Source: Bradyrhizobium sp. WBOS07 (lineage in GTDB: Bacteria > Pseudomonadota > Alphaproteobacteria > Rhizobiales > Xanthobacteraceae). Taken from it: DNA of 64,000 bases. The notes beneath the pieces were generated by a model. That model searched no databases and was not told the origin of the DNA. It worked only from the letters and a program-made list of their open reading frames with translations. The stretch covers positions 5,909,501-5,973,500 of the forward strand of contig NZ_CP029008.1 in the NCBI RefSeq assembly GCF_024585165.1, given 5' to 3'. Positions 54,756 to 63,872 of this stretch are shown here, piece by piece. The first letter of the stretch is position 1. Each line of letters opens with the position of its first letter. The translations under genes were made by a program, and so were the position numbers.

Positions 54756-55748
54756 ATGTATACCCAGGCGCTGAACACGGCCGAGACCGACGACCGCGGT
54801 CTTGAGGACGCGGCCAAGGCTGCGCAGTTCCAGGCCCGCATCGACGCCGAGGAGCGCATCGAGCCGAATGACTGGATGCCGGCGGCCTACCGCAAGACGC
54901 TCACCCGCCAGATCTCCCAGCACGCCCATTCCGAAGTCGTTGGCATGCTGCCGGAAGGCAATTGGATCACGCGCGCGCCGACGCTGCGCCGCAAGGCCGC
55001 GCTGCTCGCCAAGGTGCAGGACGAGTGCGGCCACGGCCTCTATCTTTACGCCGCTGCCGAGACGCTTGGCGCCTCCCGCGAAGAGCTGGTCGACGCGATG
55101 CTCGCCGGCAAAGCCAAATACTCCTCGATCTTCAATTATCCGACGCTGACCTGGGCCGATATCGGAACCATCGGCTGGCTGGTCGACGGCGCCGCGATCA
55201 TGAACCAGATCCCGCTGTGCCGCTGCTCCTATGGCCCCTATGCGCGCGCGATGATCAGGGTCTGCAAGGAGGAGTCCTTCCACCAGCGCCAGGGCTACGA
55301 GATCATGCTGACGCTGTGCCGGGGCTCGGACGAGCAGAAGGCGATGGCGCAGGACGCGCTGAACAGGTGGTGGTGGCCGGTGCTGATGATGTTCGGCCCG
55401 CCCGATGCGGCGAGCCAGCACAGCGACACCTCGACGAAGTGGAAGATCAAACGCTTCTCCAACGACGAGCTGCGCCAGAAATTCGTCTATGCCACCGTGC
55501 CGCAGGCGCAATATCTCGGCCTCACCATTCCCGATCCCGGCATGATTCAGGATGCCGACGGGCACTGGCGCTACAGCGAGATCGACTGGACCGAATTCAA
55601 GCAGGTGCTCGCCGGCAACGGCCCCTGCAATCGCGACCGCATGGCCGCGCGCCGCAAGGCCCATGCGGAGGGCGCCTGGGTACGTGAGGCGGCCGCAGCC
55701 TATGCGGTGAAGCGCGCGCAACGCCAGACCGCGCAAGCCGCGGAATAG
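54756..55748 (+). CDS. paaA: 1,2-phenylacetyl-CoA epoxidase, catalytic subunit PaaA
   Basis: 330 residues. The diiron ligands are visible: Glu60, Glu90 and His93 (DECGHGLY), and Glu173/His176 (KEESFHQR). PaaA, with PaaC, B, D and E, epoxidises the ring of phenylacetyl-CoA using oxygen. ATG 54756 was chosen over ATG 54750 because the ribosome site GGGAGGA ends at 54750, which gives a normal 5-nt spacing only for 54756. First gene of paaABCDE; 10 nt before paaB. Confidence 0.96.
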   Translation: MYTQALNTAETDDRGLEDAAKAAQFQARIDAEERIEPNDWMPAAYRKTLTRQISQHAHSEVVGMLPEGNWITRAPTLRRKAALLAKVQDECGHGLYLYAAAETLGASREELVDAMLAGKAKYSSIFNYPTLTWADIGTIGWLVDGAAIMNQIPLCRCSYGPYARAMIRVCKEESFHQRQGYEIMLTLCRGSDEQKAMAQDALNRWWWPVLMMFGPPDAASQHSDTSTKWKIKRFSNDELRQKFVYATVPQAQYLGLTIPDPGMIQDADGHWRYSEIDWTEFKQVLAGNGPCNRDRMAARRKAHAEGAWVREAAAAYAVKRAQRQTAQAAE

Positions 55749-55758
55749 GGAGACCAAT

Positions 55759-56046
55759 ATGGCCACGCCGAACACACCGCTGTGGGAAGTCTTCATTCGC
55801 AGCCGCAACGGGCTCGCGCACAAGCATGTGGGATCGTTGCATGCGAGCGACGCCACCATGGCCCTGCAAGCCGCCCGCGACATCTACACCCGCCGCGGCG
55901 AAGGCCTGTCGATCTGGGTCGTGCCGTCGAGCGCGATCACCGCGAGCGATCCCGCCGAGAAGGGCATGATGTTCGAGCCGGCGGAATCGAAGATCTATCG
56001 CCACCCCACATTCTACGAGGTGCCCGAGGAAGTCGGGCATATGTAG
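55759..56046 (+). CDS. paaB: Phenylacetyl-CoA epoxidase subunit PaaB
   Basis: 95 residues, the usual length. WEVFIRSRNGLAHKHVGSLHA near 9-29 and SIWVVPSSAI near 54-63 are conserved PaaB segments. PaaB is a small subunit that bridges the catalytic PaaA/PaaC dimers of the epoxidase complex. A GGGAGA site precedes its ATG, 10 nt after paaA. The 137-nt gap to paaC holds a palindromic repeat. Confidence 0.95.
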   Translation: MATPNTPLWEVFIRSRNGLAHKHVGSLHASDATMALQAARDIYTRRGEGLSIWVVPSSAITASDPAEKGMMFEPAESKIYRHPTFYEVPEEVGHM

Positions 56047-56056
56047 CGCTCTCTCC

Positions 56057-56153
56057 CCTCATGGTGAGGAGCGCGAAGCGCGTCTCGAACCATGAAGGCC
56101 CGTGAACTGCGGCCATCCTTCGAGACGGCGCTGCGCGCCTCCCCAGGATGAGG
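56057..56153. repeat. Palindromic repeat, family G, inside the paa operon
   Basis: 97-bp element from CCTCATGGTGAGGAGCGCGA to CCAGGATGAGG, with inner GTCTCGAA and TTCGAGAC arms. A partial relative is at 25375-25445. It sits between paaB and paaC, inside an operon that is normally gap-free. Confidence 0.85.
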
Positions 56154-56183
56154 TCGGAACAAGTGGCAAGATGGATAGGACAG

Positions 56184-56960
56184 ATGCCCGTCGCCAACAT
56201 CGAAGTCTCCGAGACGCCGCTGGTGCTCTACACGCTGCGCCGCGCCGACGATGCACTGATCCTCGGCCACCGGCTGTCGGAATGGTGCGGGCATGCGCCG
56301 ATGCTGGAAGAGGACATGGCGCTCTCCAACATCGCGCTCGACCTGATCGGCCAGGCGCGCGAGCTCTACAGCTACGCTGCCAAGGCCGAAGGCAAGGACA
56401 ACGACGAGGACAAGCTCGCTTACTTGCGTGACGTCAGGCAGTACCGCAACCTGCTGCTGGTCGAGCAGCCCAACGGCGATTTCGCCCAGACTCTGGTGCG
56501 GCAGCTCTTCTATTCCGCGTTCGCCGACCTCTACTGGCGTGCGATGATGACCTCGCGCGATACGACGCTGGCGGCGATTGCCGCCAAGTCGGAGAAGGAG
56601 AGCGCCTACCACCTGCGCCACGCTTCGGAATGGCTGATCCGGCTCGGCGACGGCACCGATGAGAGCCACGCCCGCGCGCAGGCCGCAATCGATCACCTCT
56701 GGGCCTTCACCGGCGAGATGTTTGAGGTGGACGAAGGCGAGCGTGCCCTGATCCAGGCCGGTATCGCCATCGATCCCGGGCTATTGCGCGGTCGCTGGCT
56801 GCAGACGATCTCCGATGTCGTCAGCGAAGCCACGCTCGTCCTGCCGCAGAATGATTGGATGCAGCAGGGCGGCCGTACGGGCCGGCACAGCGAGCATCTC
56901 GGCCATCTCCTGTCCGAGCTGCAATCGATGCAGCGCACCTTTCCGGGGCTGACATGGTGA
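56184..56960 (+). CDS. paaC: Phenylacetyl-CoA epoxidase structural subunit PaaC
   Basis: 258 residues, ferritin-like fold without an intact diiron site. LGHRLSEWCGHAPMLEEDMA near 29-48, NIALDLIGQARELY near 52-65 and the C-terminal HSEHLGHLLSELQSMQRTFPG are conserved in PaaC. It forms the core dimer with PaaA. ATG 56184 (AGGA site 4 nt upstream) is preferred; an ATG at 56148 lies next to the repeat. Overlaps paaD by 7 nt. Confidence 0.95.
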   Translation: MPVANIEVSETPLVLYTLRRADDALILGHRLSEWCGHAPMLEEDMALSNIALDLIGQARELYSYAAKAEGKDNDEDKLAYLRDVRQYRNLLLVEQPNGDFAQTLVRQLFYSAFADLYWRAMMTSRDTTLAAIAAKSEKESAYHLRHASEWLIRLGDGTDESHARAQAAIDHLWAFTGEMFEVDEGERALIQAGIAIDPGLLRGRWLQTISDVVSEATLVLPQNDWMQQGGRTGRHSEHLGHLLSELQSMQRTFPGLTW

Positions 56961-57457
56961 GCGTGCTGGAGCGCGATAGCGAGTTGCGCCGGCGCGCCTG
57001 GGACGCGGCGGCGAGCGTGGTCGATCCGGAGATTCCGGTCTTGACCATCGCCGATCTCGGCGTGCTCCGTGAGGTCTTTCTCGACGGCGACCAGGTCGAG
57101 GTCGAAATCACCCCGACTTACTCGGGTTGTCCGGCGATGAACATGATCGCGCTGGAGATCGAGCTGGCGCTGGAGCGCGCCGGTTTCCGTCATCCGAAGG
57201 TGCGAACCGTGCTGTCGCCGGCGTGGACCACCGACTGGATGAGCGAGGACGGGCGCCAGAAGCTGCGTGCCTACGGCATCGCCCCTCCGCAAGCGTCGAG
57301 CTCGCGCCGCGCGCTGTTCGGCACCCAGGCTGTGGCCTGCCCGCAATGCGGCTCTGAGAACACCGAGCTGCTCTCCGAATTCGGCTCGACCTCCTGCAAG
57401 GCGCTGTGGCGCTGCAAGTCCTGCCGCGAGCCTTTTGATTACTTCAAGTGTCATTGA
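56954..57457 (+). CDS. paaD: PaaD, Fe-S/MIP18-family assembly protein of the phenylacetyl-CoA epoxidase
   Basis: 167 residues. The DUF59 (MIP18-like) domain is N-terminal (VVDPEIPVLTIADLGVLR near 25, SGCPAMNMIA with a Cys near 58). The C-terminus carries a metal-binding cysteine set: Cys129, 132, 148, 154, 157 and 166. It is needed for the epoxidase, probably in Fe-S insertion into PaaE. It overlaps paaC by 7 nt and is 2 nt before paaE. Confidence 0.94.
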   Translation: MVSVLERDSELRRRAWDAAASVVDPEIPVLTIADLGVLREVFLDGDQVEVEITPTYSGCPAMNMIALEIELALERAGFRHPKVRTVLSPAWTTDWMSEDGRQKLRAYGIAPPQASSSRRALFGTQAVACPQCGSENTELLSEFGSTSCKALWRCKSCREPFDYFKCH

Positions 57458-57459
57458 TC

Positions 57460-58542
57460 ATGTCAGCAGCCGCACCACGCTTCCATCGCCTGGCCGTCAG
57501 CGACCTCCGCCGCGAGGCCTCCGACGCCGTGTCGATGACCTTCGCCATCCCCGGCGAGCTCGCTGGCGATTACGTCTTCACGCCTGGCCAATATCTCACG
57601 CTGCGCACCATGCTGGACGGAGAGGAGGTGCGCCGCTCCTATTCGATCTGTTCCGGCCCTGATGACGGCGAGATCCGCATCGCCGTGAAGAAAGTCGATG
57701 GCGGCGCATTTTCGAGCTGGGCAGCCGAGGATCTCAAATGCGGCGACGAGCTCGACGTGATGACGCCGACCGGCCGCTTCGGCGTGGTCCCCCCGGCAGA
57801 CCGGGCGCGCATTCATGTCGGCTTCGCCGCAGGCTCCGGCATCACCCCGATCCTGTCGATCGTGAAGGGCGTGCTCGCGCGCGAGCCGGACAGCCGCTTC
57901 TTCCTGTTCTACGGCAACCGCAGCACCGACAACATCATGTTCCTCGAAGCATTGGAGGAACTGAAGGACCGCTTCATCGATCGCCTCTCGCTCTTCCACG
58001 TCATCTCCGGCGAGGAGCAGGACATCCCGATCCTGCATGGCCGGCTCGACGGCGATAAGGTGAGGGTGTTGCTGCGCTCGCTGGTGCCGGCGGGAAGCGT
58101 CGATCATGTCTATATTTGCGGGCCGCTTGGCATGAGCGAGGATATCGAGGCCACCTGCCGCACGCTCGGCATCGCGAAGGATCGCATCCATGTCGAGCGG
58201 TTCGTCTCCGAATTCGGCGGCAAGCCGCGGCCGAAGAAGGCGGTTGCCCCCGATGCGCCGCCGAAAGCGATCGCCTCGCTGATCATCGACGGCAAGCGCC
58301 GCGAGGTGCCGGTGGCCGAGGACGAAGCGATCCTCGACGCCGCGCTGCGCGCCGGCGTCGATCTGCCCTTTGCCTGCAAGGGCGGCATGTGCTCGACCTG
58401 CCGGGCCAAGCTGGTCGAAGGCGAAGCGCCCATGGACATCAACTATTCGCTGGAGCCGTGGGAGCTCAAGGCGGGCTTCGTCCTGACCTGCCAGGCCAAG
58501 CCGTCGTCGGAGCGCGTCGTGGTCGATTATGACCATGTCTGA
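57460..58542 (+). CDS. paaE: Phenylacetyl-CoA epoxidase reductase PaaE
   Basis: 360 residues. FAD domain with RRSYSICSGP near 63, NAD(P) domain with AAGSGITPILSI near 127, and a C-terminal plant-type [2Fe-2S] ferredoxin domain with Cys306, Cys311, Cys314 and Cys344. It passes electrons from NADPH to the PaaA diiron site. The ATG at 57460 is chosen; a GTG at 57448 would overlap paaD. Last gene of the epoxidase set. Confidence 0.96.
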   Translation: MSAAAPRFHRLAVSDLRREASDAVSMTFAIPGELAGDYVFTPGQYLTLRTMLDGEEVRRSYSICSGPDDGEIRIAVKKVDGGAFSSWAAEDLKCGDELDVMTPTGRFGVVPPADRARIHVGFAAGSGITPILSIVKGVLAREPDSRFFLFYGNRSTDNIMFLEALEELKDRFIDRLSLFHVISGEEQDIPILHGRLDGDKVRVLLRSLVPAGSVDHVYICGPLGMSEDIEATCRTLGIAKDRIHVERFVSEFGGKPRPKKAVAPDAPPKAIASLIIDGKRREVPVAEDEAILDAALRAGVDLPFACKGGMCSTCRAKLVEGEAPMDINYSLEPWELKAGFVLTCQAKPSSERVVVDYDHV

Positions 58543-58643
58543 CAGGGCGCATCAGTGCCTGGCGATGCAAATGCGTCGCATTATTTGACAGGCTTGGCCA
58601 ACCAGCAGAACATCATGTGCAAGCATTTGACCGGGAGAGGCGA

Positions 58644-59093
58644 GTGAACCTCAAAGCCGCTTTGTCGCCTGAGAATGTTGCCCGCGCCTGCGCCGAGGCG
58701 ATGTGGGCGGAGGACGACGCCTCCAAGGGACTGGGCATGGAGATCGTCGAGATCGGTCCGGGCTTCGCGACGCTGGCGATGACGGTGCGGCCGGACATGG
58801 TCAACGGCCAGCGCATCGCCCATGGCGGCTTCATCTTCACGCTGGCCGATTCCGCCTTCGCCTTTGCCTGCAACTCGCACAACGACCGCGTCGTCGCGGC
58901 GCAGGGCCAGATCACCTTCATCAAGCCGGGCAGGCTCGGCGATCGCCTCGTCGCGAAGGCGCGTGAGGTCACGCGCGGCGGCCGCTCCGGCATCTATGAC
59001 GTGCGCGTCACCGTCGGCGACGTCGTGATCGCGGAGTTTCGCGGACATTCGCGGGTCATTCCCGGAACCTGGCTGCCGACCCAGGAGCCCTAG
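58644..59093 (+). CDS. paaI: PaaI, hotdog-fold phenylacetate-pathway thioesterase
   Basis: 149 residues from GTG 58644, preceded by a GGGAGAGG site. The hotdog active-site segment AHGGFIFTLADSAF places His60 and the catalytic Asp69. PaaI hydrolyses dead-end ring-hydroxylated or other CoA esters and so rescues CoA. It lies 101 nt after paaE and 47 nt before paaK, in the same direction. Length matches E. coli PaaI (about 140). Confidence 0.93.
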   Translation: MNLKAALSPENVARACAEAMWAEDDASKGLGMEIVEIGPGFATLAMTVRPDMVNGQRIAHGGFIFTLADSAFAFACNSHNDRVVAAQGQITFIKPGRLGDRLVAKAREVTRGGRSGIYDVRVTVGDVVIAEFRGHSRVIPGTWLPTQEP

Positions 59094-59140
59094 AACAAAC
59101 AAGACAACAAAAAGAAAACCGATGATGTGGGGAAACGAAG

Positions 59141-60472
59141 ATGAACCTGACGAGGCTCGAGCAAGGCGGCCGCGCCTATAGCCCGGAGATGGACGCGCAT
59201 GAGCGCGCCTCGCGCGACGAGATCATGGCGCTGCAGAAACAGCGGCTGGCCTGGTCGCTGAAGCACGCCTACGACAACGTCACACATTATCGCAAGGCGT
59301 TCGACGCGGCCGGTGTGCACCCGTCCGATTTTCGCGAGCTATCCGATCTTGCGAAATTTCCGTTCACCGTGAAGACGGATCTGCGGGACAATTACCCGTT
59401 CAACATGTTTGCCGTGCCGCGCGAGAAGCTGGTGCGCGTGCATGCCTCCTCCGGCACGACGGGCAAGCCGATCGTGGTTGGTTATACGCAAGCCGATATC
59501 GACACCTGGTCGGAGGTGATGGCGCGCTCGATCCGCGCCGCCGGCGGCCGCACCGGCATGATCATCCACAACGCCTACGGCTATGGTCTCTTCACCGGAG
59601 GGTTAGGGGTGCACTACGGCGCCGAGAAGCTCGGCTGCACCGTGGTGCCGATCTCCGGCGGCATGACCGAGCGGCAGGTGCAGCTCATCAACGATTTCCG
59701 GCCCGACATCATCACGGTGACGCCGAGCTACATGCTGGCGATTCTCGACGAGTTCAAGCGCCAGAAGCTCGATCCGCGCCAGTGCTCGCTCAAGGTCGGC
59801 ATCTTCGGCGCCGAGCCCTGGACCAACGCCATGCGCGGCGAGATCGAGGACGCCTTCGACATGGACGCGACCGACATCTATGGCCTGTCCGAGGTGATCG
59901 GCCCCGGAGTCGCGCAGGAATGCATCGAGACCAAAGACGGCCTGCACATCTGGGAGGATCATTTCTACCCCGAAGTGATCGATCCCGAGACCGGCGCGGT
60001 GCTGCCCGACGGCGAAAAGGGCGAATTGGTCTTCACCTCGCTGACCAAGGAAGCGTTCCCGGTGATCCGTTATCGCACCCGCGACCTGACACGGCTGCTG
60101 CCGGGCACAGCACGGCCAGGCATGCGCCGCATGGAGAAGGTGACTGGGCGCTCCGACGACATGATCATCCTGCGCGGCGTCAATTTGTTCCCGACCCAGA
60201 TCGAGGAGGTCCTGCTCGCGACCGATTGGTGCGGCGGCCACTTCATCCTGGAGCTGACCCGCGAAGGCCGCTTGGACGAGCTCACCATCATCGCCGAAGC
60301 GCGATCCGAGAGCTGGGATGGCCGGGGCCTCGTCGACCACGCCGACCGGATTTCGACCCACATCAAGAACACGATCGGGATCAGCTCGAAGGTGAGGGTG
60401 GTTGCGCCCGACACGCTGGAACGCTCGCTCGGCAAGGCCAAGCGGCTCTACGACAAGCGGCCCAAGGACTGA
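59141..60472 (+). CDS. paaK: Phenylacetate-CoA ligase PaaK
   Basis: 443 residues. The AMP/ATP loop VHASSGTTGKPIVVGYT is near 102-118, the adenylate motif DIYGLSEVIGPGVA near 246 and the C-terminal domain with RSDDMIILRGVNLFPTQIEE near 340. It activates phenylacetate to phenylacetyl-CoA, which is the substrate of the epoxidase and the PaaX inducer. A GGGGAAACGAAG site precedes the ATG. Confidence 0.96.
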   Translation: MNLTRLEQGGRAYSPEMDAHERASRDEIMALQKQRLAWSLKHAYDNVTHYRKAFDAAGVHPSDFRELSDLAKFPFTVKTDLRDNYPFNMFAVPREKLVRVHASSGTTGKPIVVGYTQADIDTWSEVMARSIRAAGGRTGMIIHNAYGYGLFTGGLGVHYGAEKLGCTVVPISGGMTERQVQLINDFRPDIITVTPSYMLAILDEFKRQKLDPRQCSLKVGIFGAEPWTNAMRGEIEDAFDMDATDIYGLSEVIGPGVAQECIETKDGLHIWEDHFYPEVIDPETGAVLPDGEKGELVFTSLTKEAFPVIRYRTRDLTRLLPGTARPGMRRMEKVTGRSDDMIILRGVNLFPTQIEEVLLATDWCGGHFILELTREGRLDELTIIAEARSESWDGRGLVDHADRISTHIKNTIGISSKVRVVAPDTLERSLGKAKRLYDKRPKD

Positions 60473-60536
60473 CCGGACGGATTGACTCGATCGGCTTCAG
60501 AGGCGACAAGGCCCGCGAGGAATCTCGGGTCCTTTC

Positions 60537-61541
60537 ATGTCGTCACTGGATGCCAAATCCGTCGAAGCGCGCTGCGTGCGCCTCAAGGCCAAGGCCGAAA
60601 ACGCCGCCGCGCTTGCGCCGATAGTCGAGCGCCACGCGCTGAAGCGCGGCCCGAACGATCTCCTGATCGAGGTGAAGGCTGCCGCCGTCAATCCCTCCGA
60701 CGTGAAGGCCGCGACCGGGCTGATGCCCTATGCCGTGTTCCCGCGCACGCCGGGCCGCGATTATGCCGGCATCGTCATCGACGGGCCGGCCGGCACGGTC
60801 GGCCGCGAGGTGTTCGGTTCCTCCGGCGATCTCGGCATCCGCCGCGACGGCACCCATGCCAGCCATCTCGTGGTCGAGGCCGACGCCGTGGTGGAGAAGC
60901 CGAAGACGGTGTCGTGGGAGGAGGCTGCCGGCATCGGCGTGCCCTTCGTCACCGCGATGGAAGGCTTTCGCCGCGCGGGCTTGCCGAAGAAGGGCGACAC
61001 CGTGCTGGTGTTCGGCGTCAACGGCAAGGTCGGCCAGGCCGCGGTGCAGATCGCGACGTGGCAGGGCGCAAGCGTCATCGGCGTGGTCCGCAAGGCGGAA
61101 GCCTATGAAGGCCACAGCAACGCGCCGATCGAGGTGATCGATGCCTCCGCGACCGACGTCGCCGCGCGCGTGCGCGAATTGACCGGCGGCAAGGGCGCCG
61201 ACATCGTCTTCAACACGGTGGGCGATCCCTATTTCGAGGCAGCGCACAAGTCGCTCGCCTTGCGCGGTCGCCAGATCCTGATCGCCGCGATCGACCGCAT
61301 CGTGCAGTTCAACATCCTCGAATTCTACCGGGGACAGCACACCTATGTCGGCATCGATACGCTCGGCCTGTCCTCGACGGCGACCGGCGCAGTGCTGCGC
61401 GACCTCGGCCCGGGCTTTGCGAGCGGCCACCTCAAGCCGTTCCCGATCAAGGCGAATGCCGTCTATCCGCTGGAGCGCGCCAAGGAGGCCTATGTCGCCG
61501 TCGCCGGCTCTTCGCGCGACCGGGTGATTCTGAAGCCGTAA
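60537..61541 (+). CDS. MDR-superfamily (quinone oxidoreductase-like) protein
   Basis: 334 residues. The N-terminal GroES-like part has VKAAAVNPSDVKAATG near 44, and the nucleotide fold VLVFGVNGKVGQAAVQIA is near 157-174. No catalytic zinc cysteines or structural zinc lobe are seen, so it is of the zinc-free quinone oxidoreductase type. It follows paaK by 64 nt and precedes the YeeE gene by 2 nt. The substrate is unknown; a role in the phenylacetate pathway is not established. Confidence 0.82.
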   Translation: MSSLDAKSVEARCVRLKAKAENAAALAPIVERHALKRGPNDLLIEVKAAAVNPSDVKAATGLMPYAVFPRTPGRDYAGIVIDGPAGTVGREVFGSSGDLGIRRDGTHASHLVVEADAVVEKPKTVSWEEAAGIGVPFVTAMEGFRRAGLPKKGDTVLVFGVNGKVGQAAVQIATWQGASVIGVVRKAEAYEGHSNAPIEVIDASATDVAARVRELTGGKGADIVFNTVGDPYFEAAHKSLALRGRQILIAAIDRIVQFNILEFYRGQHTYVGIDTLGLSSTATGAVLRDLGPGFASGHLKPFPIKANAVYPLERAKEAYVAVAGSSRDRVILKP

Positions 61542-61543
61542 TC

Positions 61544-62620
61544 ATGGAATCGTCCGAACTCGTCATCCTCGCCGGCCTCGGCATCGGTCTCGTCTACGGC
61601 GCCGTGGGTCTGCTCAGCGGCTTCTGCCTGATGAGCAGCATGCGCGGCTGGCTGGCCGAGGGAGACGGACGGCTGGTGCGGACCTATGCACTGGCGATCG
61701 CGGTGGCAATTGCCGCGAGCCAATTCCTCGCCGGCAACGGCATCGTCGATCTCGGCAACACCATCTACCTGCAACCATCGTTCTCGGCGCCGGTGCTGTT
61801 CCTCGGCGGCCTGCTGTTCGGTTACGGCATGGTGCTGTCGAACGGCTGCGGCTCGCGCGCGCTGGTGCTGCTCGGCCGCGGCAATCTCCGTTCCTTCGTC
61901 GTCGTGATCGTGCTCGCTATCGCTGCCCAAATGACACTCAAGGGCCTGATCGCGCCGGCGCGCATCGCGCTGGTTCAGGCTTCGCAAACGACCGTCAACG
62001 CGAACTCGCTGCCGTCCTTGCTGGCGACGCTCGGTCTGACGGAATCGCTCTCACGCGTGGTTGCCGCTGCGGTGATGGTCGTCGCGCTGATCCTGTTCGC
62101 TTTCGCGCACTCCGGGTTCCGCCGCTCGCCCGGCCAGATCGCAGCGGGGACCATCGTCGGCCTCCTCGTCGCCGGCGGCTGGGTCGTCACCGGCCATCTC
62201 GGCGCCGACGACTTCAATCCGATCCCGGTGACCTCCCTGACCTTCATCGCGCCGATCGCCGACAGCCTGCAATACGCCATGCTCTCGACCGGCCTGACGC
62301 TGAACTTCGGCATCGCCACGGTCGCCGGCGTTTTCGCCGGCAGCCTGGTGACGGCGCTCGCAACCCGCCGCTTCAAGCTCGAAGGCTATTCCTCGCCGCG
62401 CCACATGCTGCGCTCGGGCAGCGGCGCGGCGCTGATGGGGATCGGCGGCGTGATGGCGTTCGGCTGTTCGATCGGGCAGGGGCTGACCGGCATGTCGACG
62501 CTCGCGCTGGGCTCGTTGGTCGCGCTCGCCGGAATCGTGCTCGGCACGACGGCGGGCCTGCGCGGCGCGCTACGGGTTCAGCCGGTAAAGGCCGCCGAAG
62601 CGGGCTCGACGATCGCCTGA
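61544..62620 (+). CDS. YeeE/YedE-family sulfur-compound transporter
   Basis: 358-residue membrane protein with about eight to ten helices. The three conserved cysteines of the family are present: Cys28 (LSGFCLMS), Cys102 (SNGCGSRAL) and Cys308 (FGCSIGQG). In the thiosulfate importer YeeE these line the path. It starts 2 nt after the MDR gene, so they are co-transcribed. It converges on a hydrolase-OsmC gene with a one-base gap; that gene and the sulfite-oxidase-like gene beyond it suggest a sulfur-handling neighbourhood. Confidence 0.88.
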   Translation: MESSELVILAGLGIGLVYGAVGLLSGFCLMSSMRGWLAEGDGRLVRTYALAIAVAIAASQFLAGNGIVDLGNTIYLQPSFSAPVLFLGGLLFGYGMVLSNGCGSRALVLLGRGNLRSFVVVIVLAIAAQMTLKGLIAPARIALVQASQTTVNANSLPSLLATLGLTESLSRVVAAAVMVVALILFAFAHSGFRRSPGQIAAGTIVGLLVAGGWVVTGHLGADDFNPIPVTSLTFIAPIADSLQYAMLSTGLTLNFGIATVAGVFAGSLVTALATRRFKLEGYSSPRHMLRSGSGAALMGIGGVMAFGCSIGQGLTGMSTLALGSLVALAGIVLGTTAGLRGALRVQPVKAAEAGSTIA

Positions 62621-62621
62621 G

Positions 62622-63845
62622 CTAATCCACCGCCTTTGTCACGATGCGGATCTCCGACGTCAGCGTCCGGTGCACCGGACACTTGTCCGCGATCTCCATC
62701 AGCTTCTTGCGCTGCTCGGCATCGAGCGCGCCGTCGATCGTGATGTCGCGTTCGATCTGGTCGAGCATGCCCTCGCGCGTGTCGCACTCCGCACAGTCCT
62801 TGGCGTAGATCTTGGAGTGCTTCAGCGTGACCGTGACGCGATCGAGCGGCAGCGATTTGCGGTCGGCATAGAGGCGCATGGTCATGGAGGTGCAGGCCCC
62901 GAGACCGGCAAGCAGGAAGTCGTAGGGCCCGGGGCCCGCGTCCTCGCCGCCGGCCGCGACCGGCTCGTCCGCCACCAGATGATGCGGGCCGACAATGATG
63001 CTCTGGTTGAACTTGCTCTTGCGGGTCTCCTGGACCACGACCTGCCGCGGTGCCTCGGGCAGATTCATCGCCTTCGCGGGCTTCGCGGTGTCGATGTAGC
63101 GGCCCGCCCAGGCCGCGATCACGTCGGCTGCGTAGAGCGCGTCGGCGGGTTTGCTCAGGAGATGATCGGCGTGATCGAGCGAGACGAAGCTCTTGGGATG
63201 CCTGGCAGCAACGAAGATCTTGGTGGCGTTGTCGATACCGACGGTGTCGTCGACAGGCGAGTGCATCACCAGCAGCGCCTTGTGCAGGCCGGTGATATCC
63301 CTCATCAGCTCGTGCTCCGCGATGTCCTCGAGGAATTCGCGCTTGATACGGAACGGACGTCCAGCGAGCGAGACCTGGACCTCACCCTCGGTGCGGATCT
63401 TGTCGATATGTTCCTTGAACAGACCGGTGACGTGAGCGGGATCGGATGGCGCCGCGATGGCCACAACCGCCTTGGCTTCGGGGATCTGTCCGGCGGCCGC
63501 CAGGATCGCGGCACCGCCGAGGCTGTGCCCGATCAGGATCGACGGCGCCTTGCGGACGCTACGCAGATGATCGGCCGCGTGCACGAGATCGGCGACGTTG
63601 GAGGAGAACGTCGAATTGGCGAAATCGCCTTCGCTGGAGCCGAGCCCGGTGAAGTCGAAGCGCAGCACCGCGATGCCCTTGGCGGCGAGCGCGACCGCGA
63701 TGCGCTTGGCCGCCAGCGTATCCTTGCCGCAGGTGAAGCAGTGCGCGAACAGCGCGTAGGCCGCGGGCTCGCCGTCAGGCAATTCCAGCGCGGCCGCCAG
63801 CTGATGGCCGCCTTCGCCCGTGAATTGAAAGCGTTCGGTCGGCAT
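62622..63845 (-). CDS. Alpha/beta hydrolase-OsmC fusion
   Basis: 407 residues. The N-terminal hydrolase (1 to about 255) has LFAHCFTCGKD near 32 and nucleophile elbow GHSLGG with Ser108. The C-terminal OsmC domain (about 270-407) has the redox cysteine pair Cys318 (GACTSMT) and Cys389 (KCPVHRTL). OsmC proteins reduce organic hydroperoxides with thiols. The fusion is known in many proteobacteria; how the two activities combine is unclear. ATG 63845 has a GAGGGAAA site; an upstream TTG at 63863 is less likely. Confidence 0.92.
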   Translation of the reverse strand: MPTERFQFTGEGGHQLAAALELPDGEPAAYALFAHCFTCGKDTLAAKRIAVALAAKGIAVLRFDFTGLGSSEGDFANSTFSSNVADLVHAADHLRSVRKAPSILIGHSLGGAAILAAAGQIPEAKAVVAIAAPSDPAHVTGLFKEHIDKIRTEGEVQVSLAGRPFRIKREFLEDIAEHELMRDITGLHKALLVMHSPVDDTVGIDNATKIFVAARHPKSFVSLDHADHLLSKPADALYAADVIAAWAGRYIDTAKPAKAMNLPEAPRQVVVQETRKSKFNQSIIVGPHHLVADEPVAAGGEDAGPGPYDFLLAGLGACTSMTMRLYADRKSLPLDRVTVTLKHSKIYAKDCAECDTREGMLDQIERDITIDGALDAEQRKKLMEIADKCPVHRTLTSEIRIVTKAVD

Positions 63846-63872
63846 GGCTTTCCCTCGTTCCAAATCTGAACT

